Shown: one piece after another, positions 1-8,926 of the stretch
Position numbering within the stretch: position 1 is the first letter of the stretch
How the letters are laid out: every line of letters begins with the position of its first letter
Assembly: GCA_026986115.1 (NCBI GenBank)
Contig: JALSPG010000067.1
Span: 1-40,591, forward strand
Reading direction: 5' to 3'
DNA from: Thermodesulfobacteriales bacterium
GTDB lineage: Bacteria > Desulfobacterota > Thermodesulfobacteria > Thermodesulfobacteriales > Thermodesulfatatoraceae
Length of the DNA stretch: 40,591 nucleotides
Program-made: the position numbers and the translations under genes
The notes under the pieces: generated by a model
Seen by the model: the letters and a program-made list of their open reading frames with translations, nothing else
What the model was told of the DNA's origin: nothing
Database searches by the model: none

Positions 1-680
1 TTACCAAAAAAGACTTTGAGGCTTTCGAGAAGAGGTTTGAAGCCTTTGCAGAGAGAACAGAAGAAAACTTTCGTCGGGTATGGGAGGCCATTAACAAGCT
101 AGCCGAAGCCCAGAGGAAGACCGAAGAAAGGCTCGATCGTTTGGAACGGATTGTCGAAGAGCTAGCTGAGGCTCAGAGGAAGACCGAAGAGCGGTTAACA
201 ACTCTTGAAGAAAAGATGGCCGAGCTAGCTGAGGCTCAGAAGAAGACCGAAGAGTTCTTAAGGGGGCGTTTAGGAGACTTGACCGACTGGAGGAGAGGGT
301 GGAAGGTCTTTCAGATACGGTGGGTTACACGCTTGAGAATCGGGCTTATAAAACTTTACCTACCATTCTGGCTGAACGTGGTCTTAAGGCGGAAGGCCGC
401 TTTGTAAGGAAGTATATAAAAATCCGTGGTAAAGAGAGGCAGATCAACATTTATGGTTATGCCCTTAAGGAGGGCGAAAAAGTCCTTGTTCTTGGGGAAG
501 CCAAGGTAAGACCATTCTAAAAAAGAAATTTCCCGTTTCGAAAAGTTATGTGAATCTCTTCATAAGAAAGAAGGTCTTTTGGTATTTAAAGTTTTTGTGG
601 CCCACGATTTTCCACCTGCTATAGAAGAAGAATTACGCAAGAGAGAGATTCTTCCCATTTGGTCTTATGAATTAGAGTAA
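1..680 (+). pseudogene. Coiled-coil protein with PD-(D/E)XK-like C-terminus, 5' end outside the window, two frameshifts
   Basis: The reading frame is already open at the left edge. Its first part is a highly charged coiled coil with three near-identical 21-residue units containing LAEAQ+KTEE. The frame breaks around 262-266 in a run of five Gs: adding one G joins it to a second frame that continues the coil (RRLDRLEERVEGL) and leads into a globular region with NIYGYALKEGEKVLVLGEAK. A second break near 513-521 (an apparent extra T before a run of As) joins to a third frame that ends at 680 with REILPIWSYELE. The layout, coiled coil followed by a VLGEAK strand, resembles thermophile proteins with a PD-(D/E)XK nuclease-like fold that are sometimes labelled DUF3782-like. 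The usual first Asp of that fold is not obvious. Function is unknown. Either the gene is decayed or two single-base errors are present. Confidence 0.6.
99..255 (+). repeat. 63-bp tandem repeats inside the coiled-coil gene
   Basis: Near-identical segments beginning CTAGCYGARGC start at 99, 162 and 225, an exact 63-bp period (21 residues, three heptads). Each encodes LAEAQ followed by (R/K)KTEE. The DNA-level similarity suggests recent unit duplication or conversion. Confidence 0.75.
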
Positions 681-774
681 TGTGAAAAGATATTTTGCTC
701 ATCGGGTTTAACCATAGAAAGACTTTTTAGCATTGGTAAGCACAATTGTTAGAGTTCCGTTTCTATTTTTGTTC

Positions 775-898
775 TGAGACCTCTGAGAAATTCTCAAGCG
801 CATTTAAAACTTATCAGTTTTCTTATATATTTCTTTAAGTAACAGATTTACGTTCACTGTGAATTAATATAGCAATTTGGACTTTTTCAGAGGTCTCA
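775..898. mobile_element. MITE-like element, 124 bp, with 16-bp terminal inverted repeats
   Basis: The left end TGAGACCTCTGAGAAA (775-790) and the right end TTTTTCAGAGGTCTCA (883-898) are inverted copies with 15 of 16 positions matching; the outer 12 are identical. The interior is AT-rich and has no convincing ORF. The trinucleotide TTC lies directly outside both ends (772-774 and 899-901), which would fit a 3-bp target duplication. It sits between two gene ends, where such elements are usually tolerated. No second copy was seen in the window and no transposase is present, so the parent transposon family is not assigned. Confidence 0.5.
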
Positions 899-944
899 TT
901 CTGACAATTAGGACAGATCCTGAGAGAGGCTTTGAGAAAAGTTT

Positions 945-2312
945 TTAATTATTTTTGCGCAGGCGAGCGGCGAAAAAGCCATCAAGCCCATGACGATGGG
1001 GGTAAGTGTGAAGAAAGCCGTCTTCTCCTACCAGTTCGTGGGCTGTTTGAGGAAGGGCCTTGCGGGCGTCTTCGACCACAAAGCCTGAAACTTCTTCTAG
1101 AAAGCGTCTTATGACATCTTCGTTTTCTTCAGGCTCAAGACTACAAGTGGCGTAAACCATTACACCGCCCCGTTTAAGTAAAGGAGCAAGAGATTTAAGT
1201 AAAAGGAGCTGTTTTTCCGGTACACGTATCAGATCTTCTGGGCTGCGGGCCCACTTAATGTCCGGATGTCTCCTGATAACACCTGTTCCAGTGCAAGGAG
1301 CGTCGATCAAGATGCGGTCGAAGAAATTACCTCCTAAGGTTTCGATAGATTTGGTGGCGTCTCCGGTGATTACTTCAATATTAGTTACGCCAAGACGTCT
1401 CGCGTTTTCTTCAAGGCGTTTAAGCCGCCAAGGAAGGACATCCATGGCGTAGATTCGACCAGTATTGCGCATCAGTTGGGCTAAATGGGTAGTCTTTCCT
1501 CCCACCCCCGCACAAGCATCTAAAATGCGCTCTCCAGGCTTGGGGCTTACAAGGTAGCTTACAAGCTGGCTGGCTTCGTCCTGAACCTGGAGCCAGCCAA
1601 CTTTAAAGGCCCGCAGGTTGGTTATTCTTCCCTGAAAACCTTGGAGGGCAATACCATCCGGGCTATATTTACAAGGTGAGGCTCCGGGAATTTCGGCTTT
1701 GAGATAAAGAAGAAGCTGCTCCCGTGTAACCCGCAGGGTATTGGCGCGCACTACGAGTACCGGCCTTTCGTTTCCGGCTTTAAGAAGGGCTTCGGTTTCT
1801 TCTTCTCCAAAGCGAGTAAGCCATCTCTCTACCAGCCAGCGGGGGTAAGAATAACGCACAGTAAGGTAGGCTGCAGGATCCATTTCCCGTGGGGGAAGAT
1901 CTATTTCATCCTTGCGGCGGGCAAGTTCTCGCAAGATGGCGTTTACAAAATTTACAATCCACTGTCCCCGCCGGCGCTTTAGGATTTTTACCGTTTCTGC
2001 CACTGCTGCCTGAGTTGGGACCCGGGTAAAAAGTAGCTGATAAGCTCCAAGGCGTAAGGCATTTCGGACTTCGGGATCCAGTTTTTCAAGAGGTTTTTTG
2101 CTTATACGGGCGAGCAGGTAGTCAAGATAGGTAAGGTATCTTACCACGCCATTGATGAGTTCTGCCACCAGAGCCTGATCTCGTGGATCGGGAAGCACGC
2201 TTTTATCAAGTACTTCCGAGAGCACTTCGTCAAGAAGGGGCTTTTTAACCTCCCAGCGGATAAGGACTTTAAGGGCCATTGCACGGGGATTTTTACGAGG
2301 AAGTTTGGGCAT
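945..2312 (-). CDS. rsmB: 16S rRNA (cytosine-5)-methyltransferase RsmB
   Basis: This is a SAM-dependent enzyme of the NOL1/NOP2/Sun family that makes m5C in the 16S rRNA (C967 in E. coli). The N-terminal third is the NusB-like RNA-binding domain (ALKVLIRWEVKKPLLDEV, then LNGVVRYLTYLD-type helices). The C-terminal half is the methyltransferase with LDACAGVGGKTTHLA (SAM loop), DAPCTGTGVIRRHPD (first catalytic Cys) and YATCSLEPEENE (second catalytic Cys). About 455 residues, normal for the family. The ATG at 2312 is chosen because AGGAGG lies directly upstream; a longer frame to 2342 would be placed before that site. It is divergent from the thioesterase gene with about 46 bp between starts. Confidence 0.93.
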   Translation of the reverse strand: MPKLPRKNPRAMALKVLIRWEVKKPLLDEVLSEVLDKSVLPDPRDQALVAELINGVVRYLTYLDYLLARISKKPLEKLDPEVRNALRLGAYQLLFTRVPTQAAVAETVKILKRRRGQWIVNFVNAILRELARRKDEIDLPPREMDPAAYLTVRYSYPRWLVERWLTRFGEEETEALLKAGNERPVLVVRANTLRVTREQLLLYLKAEIPGASPCKYSPDGIALQGFQGRITNLRAFKVGWLQVQDEASQLVSYLVSPKPGERILDACAGVGGKTTHLAQLMRNTGRIYAMDVLPWRLKRLEENARRLGVTNIEVITGDATKSIETLGGNFFDRILIDAPCTGTGVIRRHPDIKWARSPEDLIRVPEKQLLLLKSLAPLLKRGGVMVYATCSLEPEENEDVIRRFLEEVSGFVVEDARKALPQTAHELVGEDGFLHTYPHRHGLDGFFAARLRKNN

Positions 2313-2358
2313 CAGGCCTCCTTGGCGTAAGCAAATTTTCAAGTTAGGTTATGCCTGC

Positions 2359-2787
2359 ATGGACACGGTTGCAAGGGTTTCTTATCGGGTTATCTACGGA
2401 GATACCGATTGTGGTGGAGTGCTTTACTACGGCAATTATCTTCGCCTCTTTGAGATTGGCCGTACCGAGCTTTTACGTCAAAATGGGCTTACTTATCGTG
2501 AAATAGAAGAAAAGGAAGGTCTTATCTTACCTGTGGCTGAAGCTCATGTGCGTTATCGTCGTCCGGCCCGTTACGATGATTTGCTAGAGATCAAAACCTG
2601 GATCAGCGAGGCCAAAAGTTATAAAGTGTGTTTCAATTACAGGATATATCGCCAAAAGGAGCTCATTTGCGAGGGTTATACGGTACATGCTCCGGTGAAC
2701 CGCAGGGGAAAACTCGTTAAATTTCCGGAAAACATTTTGGCCTTTCTTCAAGATATTAGTCTTTCTAGTGATCCTGAGAATCAATAA
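2359..2787 (+). CDS. Acyl-CoA thioesterase, YbgC/4-hydroxybenzoyl-CoA thioesterase family
   Basis: A hot-dog-fold thioesterase of about 142 residues. The signature near the N-terminus, VIYGDTDCGGVLYYGNYLR, contains the catalytic Asp of the YbgC/4HBT type (xYxDTDxxGxVYxxxY). YbgC proteins hydrolyse short- or medium-chain acyl-CoA or acyl-ACP and are often linked to the Tol-Pal envelope system, but no tol genes are nearby. The ATG at 2359 is preferred because it places the signature at the usual distance from the start; the frame extends upstream to 2305 without clear homology. The upstream signal is only a weak AGG. The substrate cannot be predicted from the sequence. Confidence 0.85.
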   Translation: MDTVARVSYRVIYGDTDCGGVLYYGNYLRLFEIGRTELLRQNGLTYREIEEKEGLILPVAEAHVRYRRPARYDDLLEIKTWISEAKSYKVCFNYRIYRQKELICEGYTVHAPVNRRGKLVKFPENILAFLQDISLSSDPENQ

Positions 2788-2819
2788 TGAATGAATCTTC
2801 ATTTTTTAAAGTCTTCTAG

Positions 2820-2847
2820 TTGACACCCCTTCCAGGGGTGTTATTAT
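2820..2847 (+). promoter_or_regulatory. Sigma-70-type promoter for rpsU
   Basis: TTGACA at 2820-2825 and TATTAT at 2842-2847 are separated by 16 bp, a near-consensus housekeeping promoter. It lies about 40 bp upstream of the rpsU start. Confidence 0.75.
2823..2841. promoter_or_regulatory. Putative operator: inverted repeat within the rpsU promoter spacer
   Basis: ACACCCC-ttcca-GGGGTGT is a perfect 7-bp inverted repeat that fills the space between the -35 and -10 elements. A protein bound here would block RNA polymerase. Alternatively it is chance symmetry. The binding protein is unknown. Confidence 0.4.
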
Positions 2848-2885
2848 GCAAGGCACTATAACTCAAAACGGAGGGAGGGAGTTTT

Positions 2886-3092
2886 TTGGCTGGCGTAATT
2901 GTTAGGGAAGATGAGCCTTTTGAGCAGGCGCTAAAGCGCTTTAAGAAGGCATGTGAGAAGGCGGGAATCCTCTCTGAGATCAAAAAGCGGGAGTATTACG
3001 AAAAGCCCAGTGTGCGCCGCAAAAAGAAGCTCATGGCAGCTCGCAAGCGGCTCCTCAAACGCCTAAAGCGCATGAAACAGCGCGAATATTAA
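2886..3092 (+). CDS. rpsU: 30S ribosomal protein bS21
   Basis: A 68-residue basic protein matching bS21: [19 protein letters not shown] is the conserved N-terminus, followed by [16 protein letters not shown] and a tail rich in Arg and Lys. It binds the 3' region of 16S rRNA in the 30S subunit and helps initiation. The start is TTG at 2886, with a strong GGAGGGAGG site ahead. It leads the rpsU-mutS2-dnaG-rpoD cluster but is followed at once by a strong terminator, so its transcript can be made in excess of the downstream genes. Confidence 0.95.
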   Translation: MAGVIVREDEPFEQALKRFKKACEKAGILSEIKKREYYEKPSVRRKKKLMAARKRLLKRLKRMKQREY

Positions 3093-3096
3093 AGAA

Positions 3097-3128
3097 AATA
3101 AGGCCCGGCAAAACCGGGCCTTATTTTT
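3097..3128 (+). terminator. Rho-independent terminator after rpsU
   Basis: AATAAGGCCCGG-caaaa-CCGGGCCTTATT forms a perfect 12-bp stem followed by further Ts. It lies 4 bp after the rpsU stop and 12 bp before the mutS2 start, so it probably terminates most rpsU transcripts and lets a fraction through into mutS2-dnaG-rpoD. Confidence 0.9.
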
Positions 3129-3140
3129 GCCTTTTAAGGC

Positions 3141-5474
3141 ATGAAGTCATTTAGTCTTGAAAAACTTGAATTTTCCAAGCTAAAAAATTTTCTCCTTCAC
3201 GAAGCGCGCACGGAGCCTGGCCGTCGTCGACTTGAAGCTCTGAGCCCTTTAGTTTCACTTACAAAGCTCCATGAATTGGGGTCTAAAGTCCAGGAGATGA
3301 TGCGTCTTTTAGCAGAGGCGGGCCGTCCTCCCCTGCCAGAACTTCCTTCCCTTTCTCCGGTGGTAAAGCGGGCCCTTCAAGGAGGGGTTATTTCCTTGGA
3401 AGAGGCCCTTGTTTTAAGACGCTATCTTTGGGCCTTACGGGAGGTTGCTTCTTACCTCAAAAAAATTAAAGATTTGAAGGCCCTTTTGCCCCTCTTACGT
3501 TCTTTACCTACTCTTTCTAAGCTCAGACGTCATGTAGAAAAAATTCTTGCTCCCGATGGAATTCGTCCAGATGCTTCCTCCACATTGTTGGAGCTAAAAG
3601 AGGCTCAAAAACGATTAGAGAAACAGTTGCGCAAGCGTTTAGAGGAGCTTTTGCTGCGTTTTGCTAAAGAAGGGCTCCTTCAGGAGGAAATTATTACCCA
3701 GAGGCGTGGGCGTTATGTGTTTCCTATTAAGGCCGAAGCAAAAGGAAAAGTTTCGGGGATTCTTCATGACGTTTCTGCCAGTGGTGCTACGGTTTTTATT
3801 GAGCCGTTAGAGATTGTCCAGTTGGAGAACGAACTTGAAAGGCTGCGTAGAGAAGAAGAAAGAGAGATCGAAAGGATCTTAAAGCAACTTTCGCAGGAGA
3901 TAGCTACTTTTGCAGAGGAGCTCTTTTTGCTAGAGGAAATCTTTGCCGAGTTAGACATTCTACAAGCGAAAGCGGCTTTAGGGGAACGTCTAGGGGGTAC
4001 TATTCCTATTTACAAGGCCGCTGGAGATATTAAGTTGTGGGGGGCAGCCCATCCTCTTCTCCTTCTTGCTGGTCGCAACGTGGTGCGAAACGATTTTCTC
4101 TTTCCCGAAGAAAAGCCAGTTGTCATCGTTAGCGGTCCTAACATGGGTGGTAAAACCGTAGCCCTTAAGACGTTAGGGCTCCTTTTGGTTATGGCCCAAT
4201 GTGGGCTTCCTATTCCTGTAGCCTCTGGGAGCGAGGTGCCGCTCTTTAAAGAGATTTTTGTAGATCTAGGAGATGAGCAAGATCTTTCCAATAGTGAGAG
4301 TAGTTTTTCTGCCCACGTCAAAAATCTCAAAAGGGCCCTTTTGGAGGCCGGTCCAGGGTGTCTTTTTCTCCTCGATGAGATTGGTCGGGGCACTGCTCCC
4401 GAAGAAGGGGCCGCTCTTGCCATGGCAGTGATTGAAAAGCTTTATGAAAAAGGGGCCCGGGTTTTTGCTACCACTCATTATGAAGCTTTAAAAGCCTTTT
4501 CTTTCACTAAAGATTGGATTTTGCCACTGGCTGTTTCTTTTGAGGAAGAAACCGGTGAGCCTACTTATCGTTTAATTTATGGAGTAGCCGGGCTTTCTTT
4601 GGGATTAAGACTTGCCGAAAAACTTGGTCTTCCGTCAGAGATAATTTCTCGGGCCCAAGAGTATTTAGGTCGGGGAGATGAAGCCTTCAAAGAGGTAATT
4701 TTCGGGCTTGAAAGGCTTCTTAAGGAGCTTGAAGCCGAAAAACAAAATCTTTTGAAGGAAAAGGAGGCCCTCGAAAGCGAGAGAAAAGCCCTTAAAGAGC
4801 TTGAAAGGGAGCTTAAGACCCGTTTCTCCCAAAAAGAGGCTCATCTTATCCACAAATGGGAGGAGAAACTTAAAGAACTTGAAAAAGAATTTCAGGAATT
4901 TTTGAGAGGTCTTAAGGCCCGCAAAATTGGGGAGAAGAAGGCGCGTCTGGCTTTTGGCGAATTTTTGAAGCAAAAGGCCAAAGAGGCCTCTGCGGAGGAG
5001 GTGGTTTCTCTCCCTGTAAGAGCAGGAGCTCGGGTAAGGCTTAAAGGCTTTTCTCAGGAAGGGCGGGTATTGCGTCTTAAAGGGCAGATAGCAGAAGTGC
5101 AGATGGGGCCTTTTAGGGTGGAAGTTGAGCTTAAAGACCTTATAGTATTACCTGAAGAAGGACCAAGGCCTTCTTACGCCACTTTTAAGATAGACGCTGA
5201 AAAAGAAGTTCCGGAGACGCTTAATTTGATAGGTCTTACGGTAGAAGATGCCCTTTGTGAGCTTGAAAAAGTTCTGGATCGGGCCTTTCTTTCCGGAAAA
5301 TCAAGACTCACCATTGTCCACGGACTTGGGAGTGGTCGTCTTTTGCGTGCTATCCGGCAATATCTTAAGGAGCATCAACAAGTAGCTACCATGCGGCCAG
5401 GGTCCCCCTTTGAGGGAGGCGAAGCAGTAACCATAGTGGAGCTAGCCAATCAAGGGGGAAGGCGTGGGGCTTAA
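3141..5474 (+). CDS. mutS2: Endonuclease MutS2
   Basis: A MutS-family ATPase of 777 residues, the usual size for MutS2. It lacks the mismatch-recognition domain of MutS and acts in anti-recombination or in rescue of collided ribosomes in species studied. Visible parts: core/clamp helices (about 1-320), Walker A GPNMGGKT at about 332-339, FLLDEIGRGTAPEEGAA (Walker B and signature), a long Glu/Lys-rich coiled coil (about 510-620), a small beta domain (GARVRLKGFSQEGRV), and a C-terminal Smr nuclease domain from about 693 (LNLIGLTVEDALCEL, IVHGLGSGRLL). The start is the ATG at 3141, right after the rpsU terminator, with only a weak AAGG ahead. Its end overlaps dnaG by 11 bp, suggesting translational coupling. 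Confidence 0.95.
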   Translation: MKSFSLEKLEFSKLKNFLLHEARTEPGRRRLEALSPLVSLTKLHELGSKVQEMMRLLAEAGRPPLPELPSLSPVVKRALQGGVISLEEALVLRRYLWALREVASYLKKIKDLKALLPLLRSLPTLSKLRRHVEKILAPDGIRPDASSTLLELKEAQKRLEKQLRKRLEELLLRFAKEGLLQEEIITQRRGRYVFPIKAEAKGKVSGILHDVSASGATVFIEPLEIVQLENELERLRREEEREIERILKQLSQEIATFAEELFLLEEIFAELDILQAKAALGERLGGTIPIYKAAGDIKLWGAAHPLLLLAGRNVVRNDFLFPEEKPVVIVSGPNMGGKTVALKTLGLLLVMAQCGLPIPVASGSEVPLFKEIFVDLGDEQDLSNSESSFSAHVKNLKRALLEAGPGCLFLLDEIGRGTAPEEGAALAMAVIEKLYEKGARVFATTHYEALKAFSFTKDWILPLAVSFEEETGEPTYRLIYGVAGLSLGLRLAEKLGLPSEIISRAQEYLGRGDEAFKEVIFGLERLLKELEAEKQNLLKEKEALESERKALKELERELKTRFSQKEAHLIHKWEEKLKELEKEFQEFLRGLKARKIGEKKARLAFGEFLKQKAKEASAEEVVSLPVRAGARVRLKGFSQEGRVLRLKGQIAEVQMGPFRVEVELKDLIVLPEEGPRPSYATFKIDAEKEVPETLNLIGLTVEDALCELEKVLDRAFLSGKSRLTIVHGLGSGRLLRAIRQYLKEHQQVATMRPGSPFEGGEAVTIVELANQGGRRGA

Positions 5475-7164
5475 AGAGGTTGCCCGGCGCATCAAAGAGG
5501 TGGCCAATATCGTAGATATCATCGGGGAGCATATTTCTTTAAGACGCAGTGGGCGCAACTATTTGGGTCTTTGCCCTTTTCACGCTGATAAAAAACCCTC
5601 CTTTACGGTAAGTGAGGAGCGTCAAATTTTTCATTGTTTTGGCTGCGGGGTAGGGGGCGATGTCATTACCTTCTACATGAAGTTTCATAATCTTGATTTT
5701 GCCGAGGCGGTAAAAGAGCTTGCCAGGCGGTTTGATATCCCTATTTCATCGTCTCTGCCTGATCGCGAACTTAGTGGAAAAAGAGAGGTCCTTTTTGAAA
5801 TCAACGAAAAAGCCAGACGTTTTTTTGAACATCTTCTCTGGGCCTCAGAAGCCGGGAAGATTGGCCGGGAGTATCTTAACGAGCGAGGTCTTTCCGAAAA
5901 GACAGCCCGTCTTTTCGGCTTAGGATATGCTCCCGATTCTTACGATAGTCTGGTTTCCCATTTGCGTCTGGCCGGGGTAGATCTTTCCCTTGCGGAGGAA
6001 GCTGGTCTTTTAGTGCGTCGAGAAGATGGTAGTTTTTACGATCGTTTTCGCCAGAGGCTCATCTTTCCTATTTGGGATAGCTCTGGGAGAGTGGCAGGCT
6101 TTGGAGGGCGGGTTATCGGTCCAGGAGAACCGAAGTATCTCAACACTCCAGAGACTTTGGTTTATCACAAGAGTGCTATCCTCTACGGCTTTTCTCATAC
6201 CAAAGCCGCTATCAAAGAAGCAGGGTTTGGTTTTGTGGTGGAGGGTTATCTCGATCTCCTTTCCCTTTACGAATCTGGTGTAAAAGAAAGTGTAGCCACT
6301 TTGGGTACTGCTCTTACATCACAACACGTTCGTCTTTTAAAAGGGCTTCAGGCAGAGTGGTTTTTGGTCTTCGACGCGGATGAGGCAGGCTTTAAGGCTG
6401 CCATGCGAGCGGCTCCTGTTTTTTTCAATGCTGGTCTCTTTCCCAAGGTCATATTGCTTCCTGCAGGGCATGATCCAGATAGTTTCGTAAGGAAATATGG
6501 CCCACGGGCCTTTTACACCCTCAAAGAGGAAGCCGAAGAGGTTTTTGATTTTATGATTCGTTATTTGGCGGCCAAGTTTCCTCAGAGCCTTGAGGGACGT
6601 TTGGCCCTTTTTAAAGAACTTCAACCAGTGCTCGAGTCTATTAAAGATCCGGTACTTTTTGAACTCAAGCTCAGCCAAGTGGCAGAAAGACTTCAGGTTT
6701 CAGAATCTGCTCTTCGCCGAAGTCTCAAATTTTCTGACGGAAATTCCGGCCCCAAGAGAGTTGTTCCTTATTCTGAAAGGGCTCTCGTGGAATTTGTTGT
6801 CCATTATCCTCGGTATCTAGAAGAACTTTGGGATGTCGGGCTCTTAGAGGTTGTTAAGGATTCCCGTCTGCGAGCCCTTTTGGAGATCCTCAAGGCCTCA
6901 CGGGATACTTTGCCAGCTGATCTGGCTCTTGAAGATTTAGAGCTTCAGGCTCTTCTAAGTGAAATCCTCTTGTCTTCTCCGCCATTTGAAGGAGAACCAC
7001 CCGAGAAAGTAGCGGTAGAGATTAAGGTTTGGCTTATACGGCGCCAGAGAAAGGCCCGGTTAGAAAGCCTTCTTAAAGCTATTAAAGAGGCCGAGGCCTC
7101 TGGCCGAGAGGAAGAGGCCTTAAGGCTTCTTAAAGAATATCAACAGCTTCGGTGTCAATTTTAA
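5464..7164 (+). CDS. dnaG: DNA primase DnaG
   Basis: Synthesises RNA primers at the replication fork. The 566-residue protein has the CHC2 zinc finger C37-x2-H40...C58-x2-C61 (LCPFH, then HCFGCG), the DnaG core with RFRQRLIFPIWDSSGRVAGFGGR, and a TOPRIM domain whose acidic residues are seen in VVEGYLDL (about residue 260) and FDADEAG (about 306). A C-terminal helicase-binding-type helical region follows. The start is GTG at 5464, inside the end of mutS2, with AAGGGGGAAG ahead. rpoD follows after about 30 bp, the classic dnaG-rpoD order. Confidence 0.96.
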   Translation: MGLKEVARRIKEVANIVDIIGEHISLRRSGRNYLGLCPFHADKKPSFTVSEERQIFHCFGCGVGGDVITFYMKFHNLDFAEAVKELARRFDIPISSSLPDRELSGKREVLFEINEKARRFFEHLLWASEAGKIGREYLNERGLSEKTARLFGLGYAPDSYDSLVSHLRLAGVDLSLAEEAGLLVRREDGSFYDRFRQRLIFPIWDSSGRVAGFGGRVIGPGEPKYLNTPETLVYHKSAILYGFSHTKAAIKEAGFGFVVEGYLDLLSLYESGVKESVATLGTALTSQHVRLLKGLQAEWFLVFDADEAGFKAAMRAAPVFFNAGLFPKVILLPAGHDPDSFVRKYGPRAFYTLKEEAEEVFDFMIRYLAAKFPQSLEGRLALFKELQPVLESIKDPVLFELKLSQVAERLQVSESALRRSLKFSDGNSGPKRVVPYSERALVEFVVHYPRYLEELWDVGLLEVVKDSRLRALLEILKASRDTLPADLALEDLELQALLSEILLSSPPFEGEPPEKVAVEIKVWLIRRQRKARLESLLKAIKEAEASGREEEALRLLKEYQQLRCQF

Positions 7165-7194
7165 AATTTTGAAAAATCTTAGAGGGAGGGGTTT

Positions 7195-8874
7195 ATGGCA
7201 GACCTCACCAAAGAATTGGCCGGCCTTGGGGGTTTTGAGGAGGGGCGTCGGGCAAAACAAATTTCCATCATTAAACCTTTGGCAGCCCAACTCGAAGAGG
7301 TAGCAGACCTTGTAGAAAATCTAGATGTAAAGGTGGTTCCGGAAGAATCTGTGACAGAAGAACTCTCCGAAGAAGTGATCGAAGAAATTTCCCGTTCAGA
7401 TCCGGTAAAGATTTACCTTAAGGAAATGGGGCAAGCACGGCTTCTTTCCCGCGAAGAAGAAGTAGAAGTGGCCAAAATTATAGAAGAAGGAGAGCATCAA
7501 GCATTAAGGGCTGCGATTAAGGCTCGAGGCACGGTGGAAGAACTCTTAAATATTTGTGAAGAGTTTTTTGCCGGAAGGCTTAAAGCCAGGGAGATTGTAA
7601 GGGATCTTGATGATTATCTGATGGAAGAGGAAGAAGCGGTTGAAGAGCGCAATCAAGGGCTTAAAGGTTTATTGCTTGAGATCAGGAGTCTGGCTAGAGA
7701 GCTTCTCTCTTTAGAAGAAAAAGTTTCCAAACTTGAGGAGAAAAAGGCCCGTCTTCGTATTCGCCAACGGATTAACAAGCTTCGAGAAGAGGTCTTATCG
7801 CGCTTGCTTCAAGTGCGTCTTGACAAACGTTGTTTGGAGCGACTTACGGCACCCGTCCTCAAGGCCTTCGAGGAGGTCCGCAAAGCCCACAGAGAGCTCA
7901 GGGCCTGTACGCAGGAGTCGGGGCATTCTCTTGCTAGGCTTACAGCCTATTTTTCCCGAACTAATGGCCATTTTTCTGAGATAGAAAAGGCAGCAGAAAG
8001 GCTTGGACTAAACATTGATCAATTTCTTAATCTGCGGGCCCGCTATCTTTTGGCCAAAAAGGCCCTTAAGGCTGCAGAAGAAAGATCGGGACTTCCGGTC
8101 AAAAAACTCGAAAATGTAGCCAAAGAAGTTGAGATTGGGGTCTTTCGGGCCAAACGAGCTAAAGAAGAACTCGTTAAGGCCAATTTGCGTTTGGTAGTTT
8201 CGATTGCCAAAAAGTATACCGGCCGGGGGCTTCAATTTTTGGATCTTATTCAAGAAGGAAATATTGGTCTCATGAAGGCCGTTGAAAAATTTGATTATCG
8301 CCGCGGTTATAAATTTAGTACTTATGCTACCTGGTGGATTCGCCAGGCCATCACACGGGCTATTGCAGATCAGGCCCGTACTATCCGCATTCCGGTCCAC
8401 ATGATCGAAACCATTAATAAGTTGGTTCGTGTTTCGCTTCAGATTTACCAAGAAACTGGTCAAGAGCCCTCACCAGAAGAAATTGCGGCACGAATGGATC
8501 TGCCGGTAGAGAAGGTGCGCAAGATCCTAAAGATCGCCAAAGAGCCCATTTCACTTGAAACCCCGGTGGGGGAAGACGAAGATTCCCATCTTGGAGATTT
8601 TATCGAAGACCCCCGGGTGCCAGCTCCAGACCAAGTGGCAGTTTCTTTAAGTTTAGTAGAACAAACCAGACGTGTTTTGGCTACCCTTACTCCACGAGAA
8701 GAAAAGGTCTTGCGGATGCGCTTTGGAATTGGAGAAAGGGGAGAACACACACTTGAAGAGGTGGGGCGAGAATTTAAAGTTACGAGAGAAAGAATTCGTC
8801 AGATAGAAGCTAAGGCCCTTCGAAAACTTCGCCATCCCAGTCGGAGCCGTAAGCTTAGGTGTTTTATCAAATAA
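7195..8874 (+). CDS. rpoD: RNA polymerase sigma factor RpoD (primary sigma-70)
   Basis: A 559-residue primary sigma factor. Region 1.2 is [22 protein letters not shown] (split view), followed by a long non-conserved helical insert. Region 2 is intact with [20 protein letters not shown] and [16 protein letters not shown], region 3 carries [12 protein letters not shown], and region 4.2 is [20 protein letters not shown], the helix-turn-helix for the -35 box. A strong GGAGGGG site precedes the ATG. The consensus-like promoters seen ahead of rpsU and the aminotransferase gene fit recognition by such a factor. It is the last gene of the cluster and is followed by a 13-bp hairpin. Confidence 0.97.
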   Translation: MADLTKELAGLGGFEEGRRAKQISIIKPLAAQLEEVADLVENLDVKVVPEESVTEELSEEVIEEISRSDPVKIYLKEMGQARLLSREEEVEVAKIIEEGEHQALRAAIKARGTVEELLNICEEFFAGRLKAREIVRDLDDYLMEEEEAVEERNQGLKGLLLEIRSLARELLSLEEKVSKLEEKKARLRIRQRINKLREEVLSRLLQVRLDKRCLERLTAPVLKAFEEVRKAHRELRACTQESGHSLARLTAYFSRTNGHFSEIEKAAERLGLNIDQFLNLRARYLLAKKALKAAEERSGLPVKKLENVAKEVEIGVFRAKRAKEELVKANLRLVVSIAKKYTGRGLQFLDLIQEGNIGLMKAVEKFDYRRGYKFSTYATWWIRQAITRAIADQARTIRIPVHMIETINKLVRVSLQIYQETGQEPSPEEIAARMDLPVEKVRKILKIAKEPISLETPVGEDEDSHLGDFIEDPRVPAPDQVAVSLSLVEQTRRVLATLTPREEKVLRMRFGIGERGEHTLEEVGREFKVTRERIRQIEAKALRKLRHPSRSRKLRCFIK

Positions 8875-8876
8875 AA

Positions 8877-8905
8877 GTATAAAGGCGGGAAGCCCGCCTT
8901 TATAC
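8877..8905 (+). terminator. Hairpin terminator after rpoD
   Basis: GTATAAAGGCGGG-aag-CCCGCCTTTATAC is a perfect 13-bp stem with a 3-nt loop just after the rpoD stop. There is no long T run after the stem, so it may act as an RNA 3'-end stabiliser as well as, or instead of, a classic rho-independent terminator. Confidence 0.75.
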
Positions 8906-8926
8906 TGGGGGATATAGAATGTCAGA

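Noticed and set aside
99-255. Regular repeats near the left edge as a CRISPR array
   Set aside because: The 63-bp units are in frame and code for a continuous coiled coil, with no repeat-spacer pattern.
2790-2807. AATGAA/TTCATT followed by Ts as a terminator for the thioesterase gene
   Set aside because: The stem is short, AT-only apart from one pair, and has almost no loop; too weak to call.
4010-4423. 137-codon minus-strand frame inside mutS2
   Set aside because: It is antisense to conserved MutS2 motifs including Walker A, so it is a shadow of the real gene.
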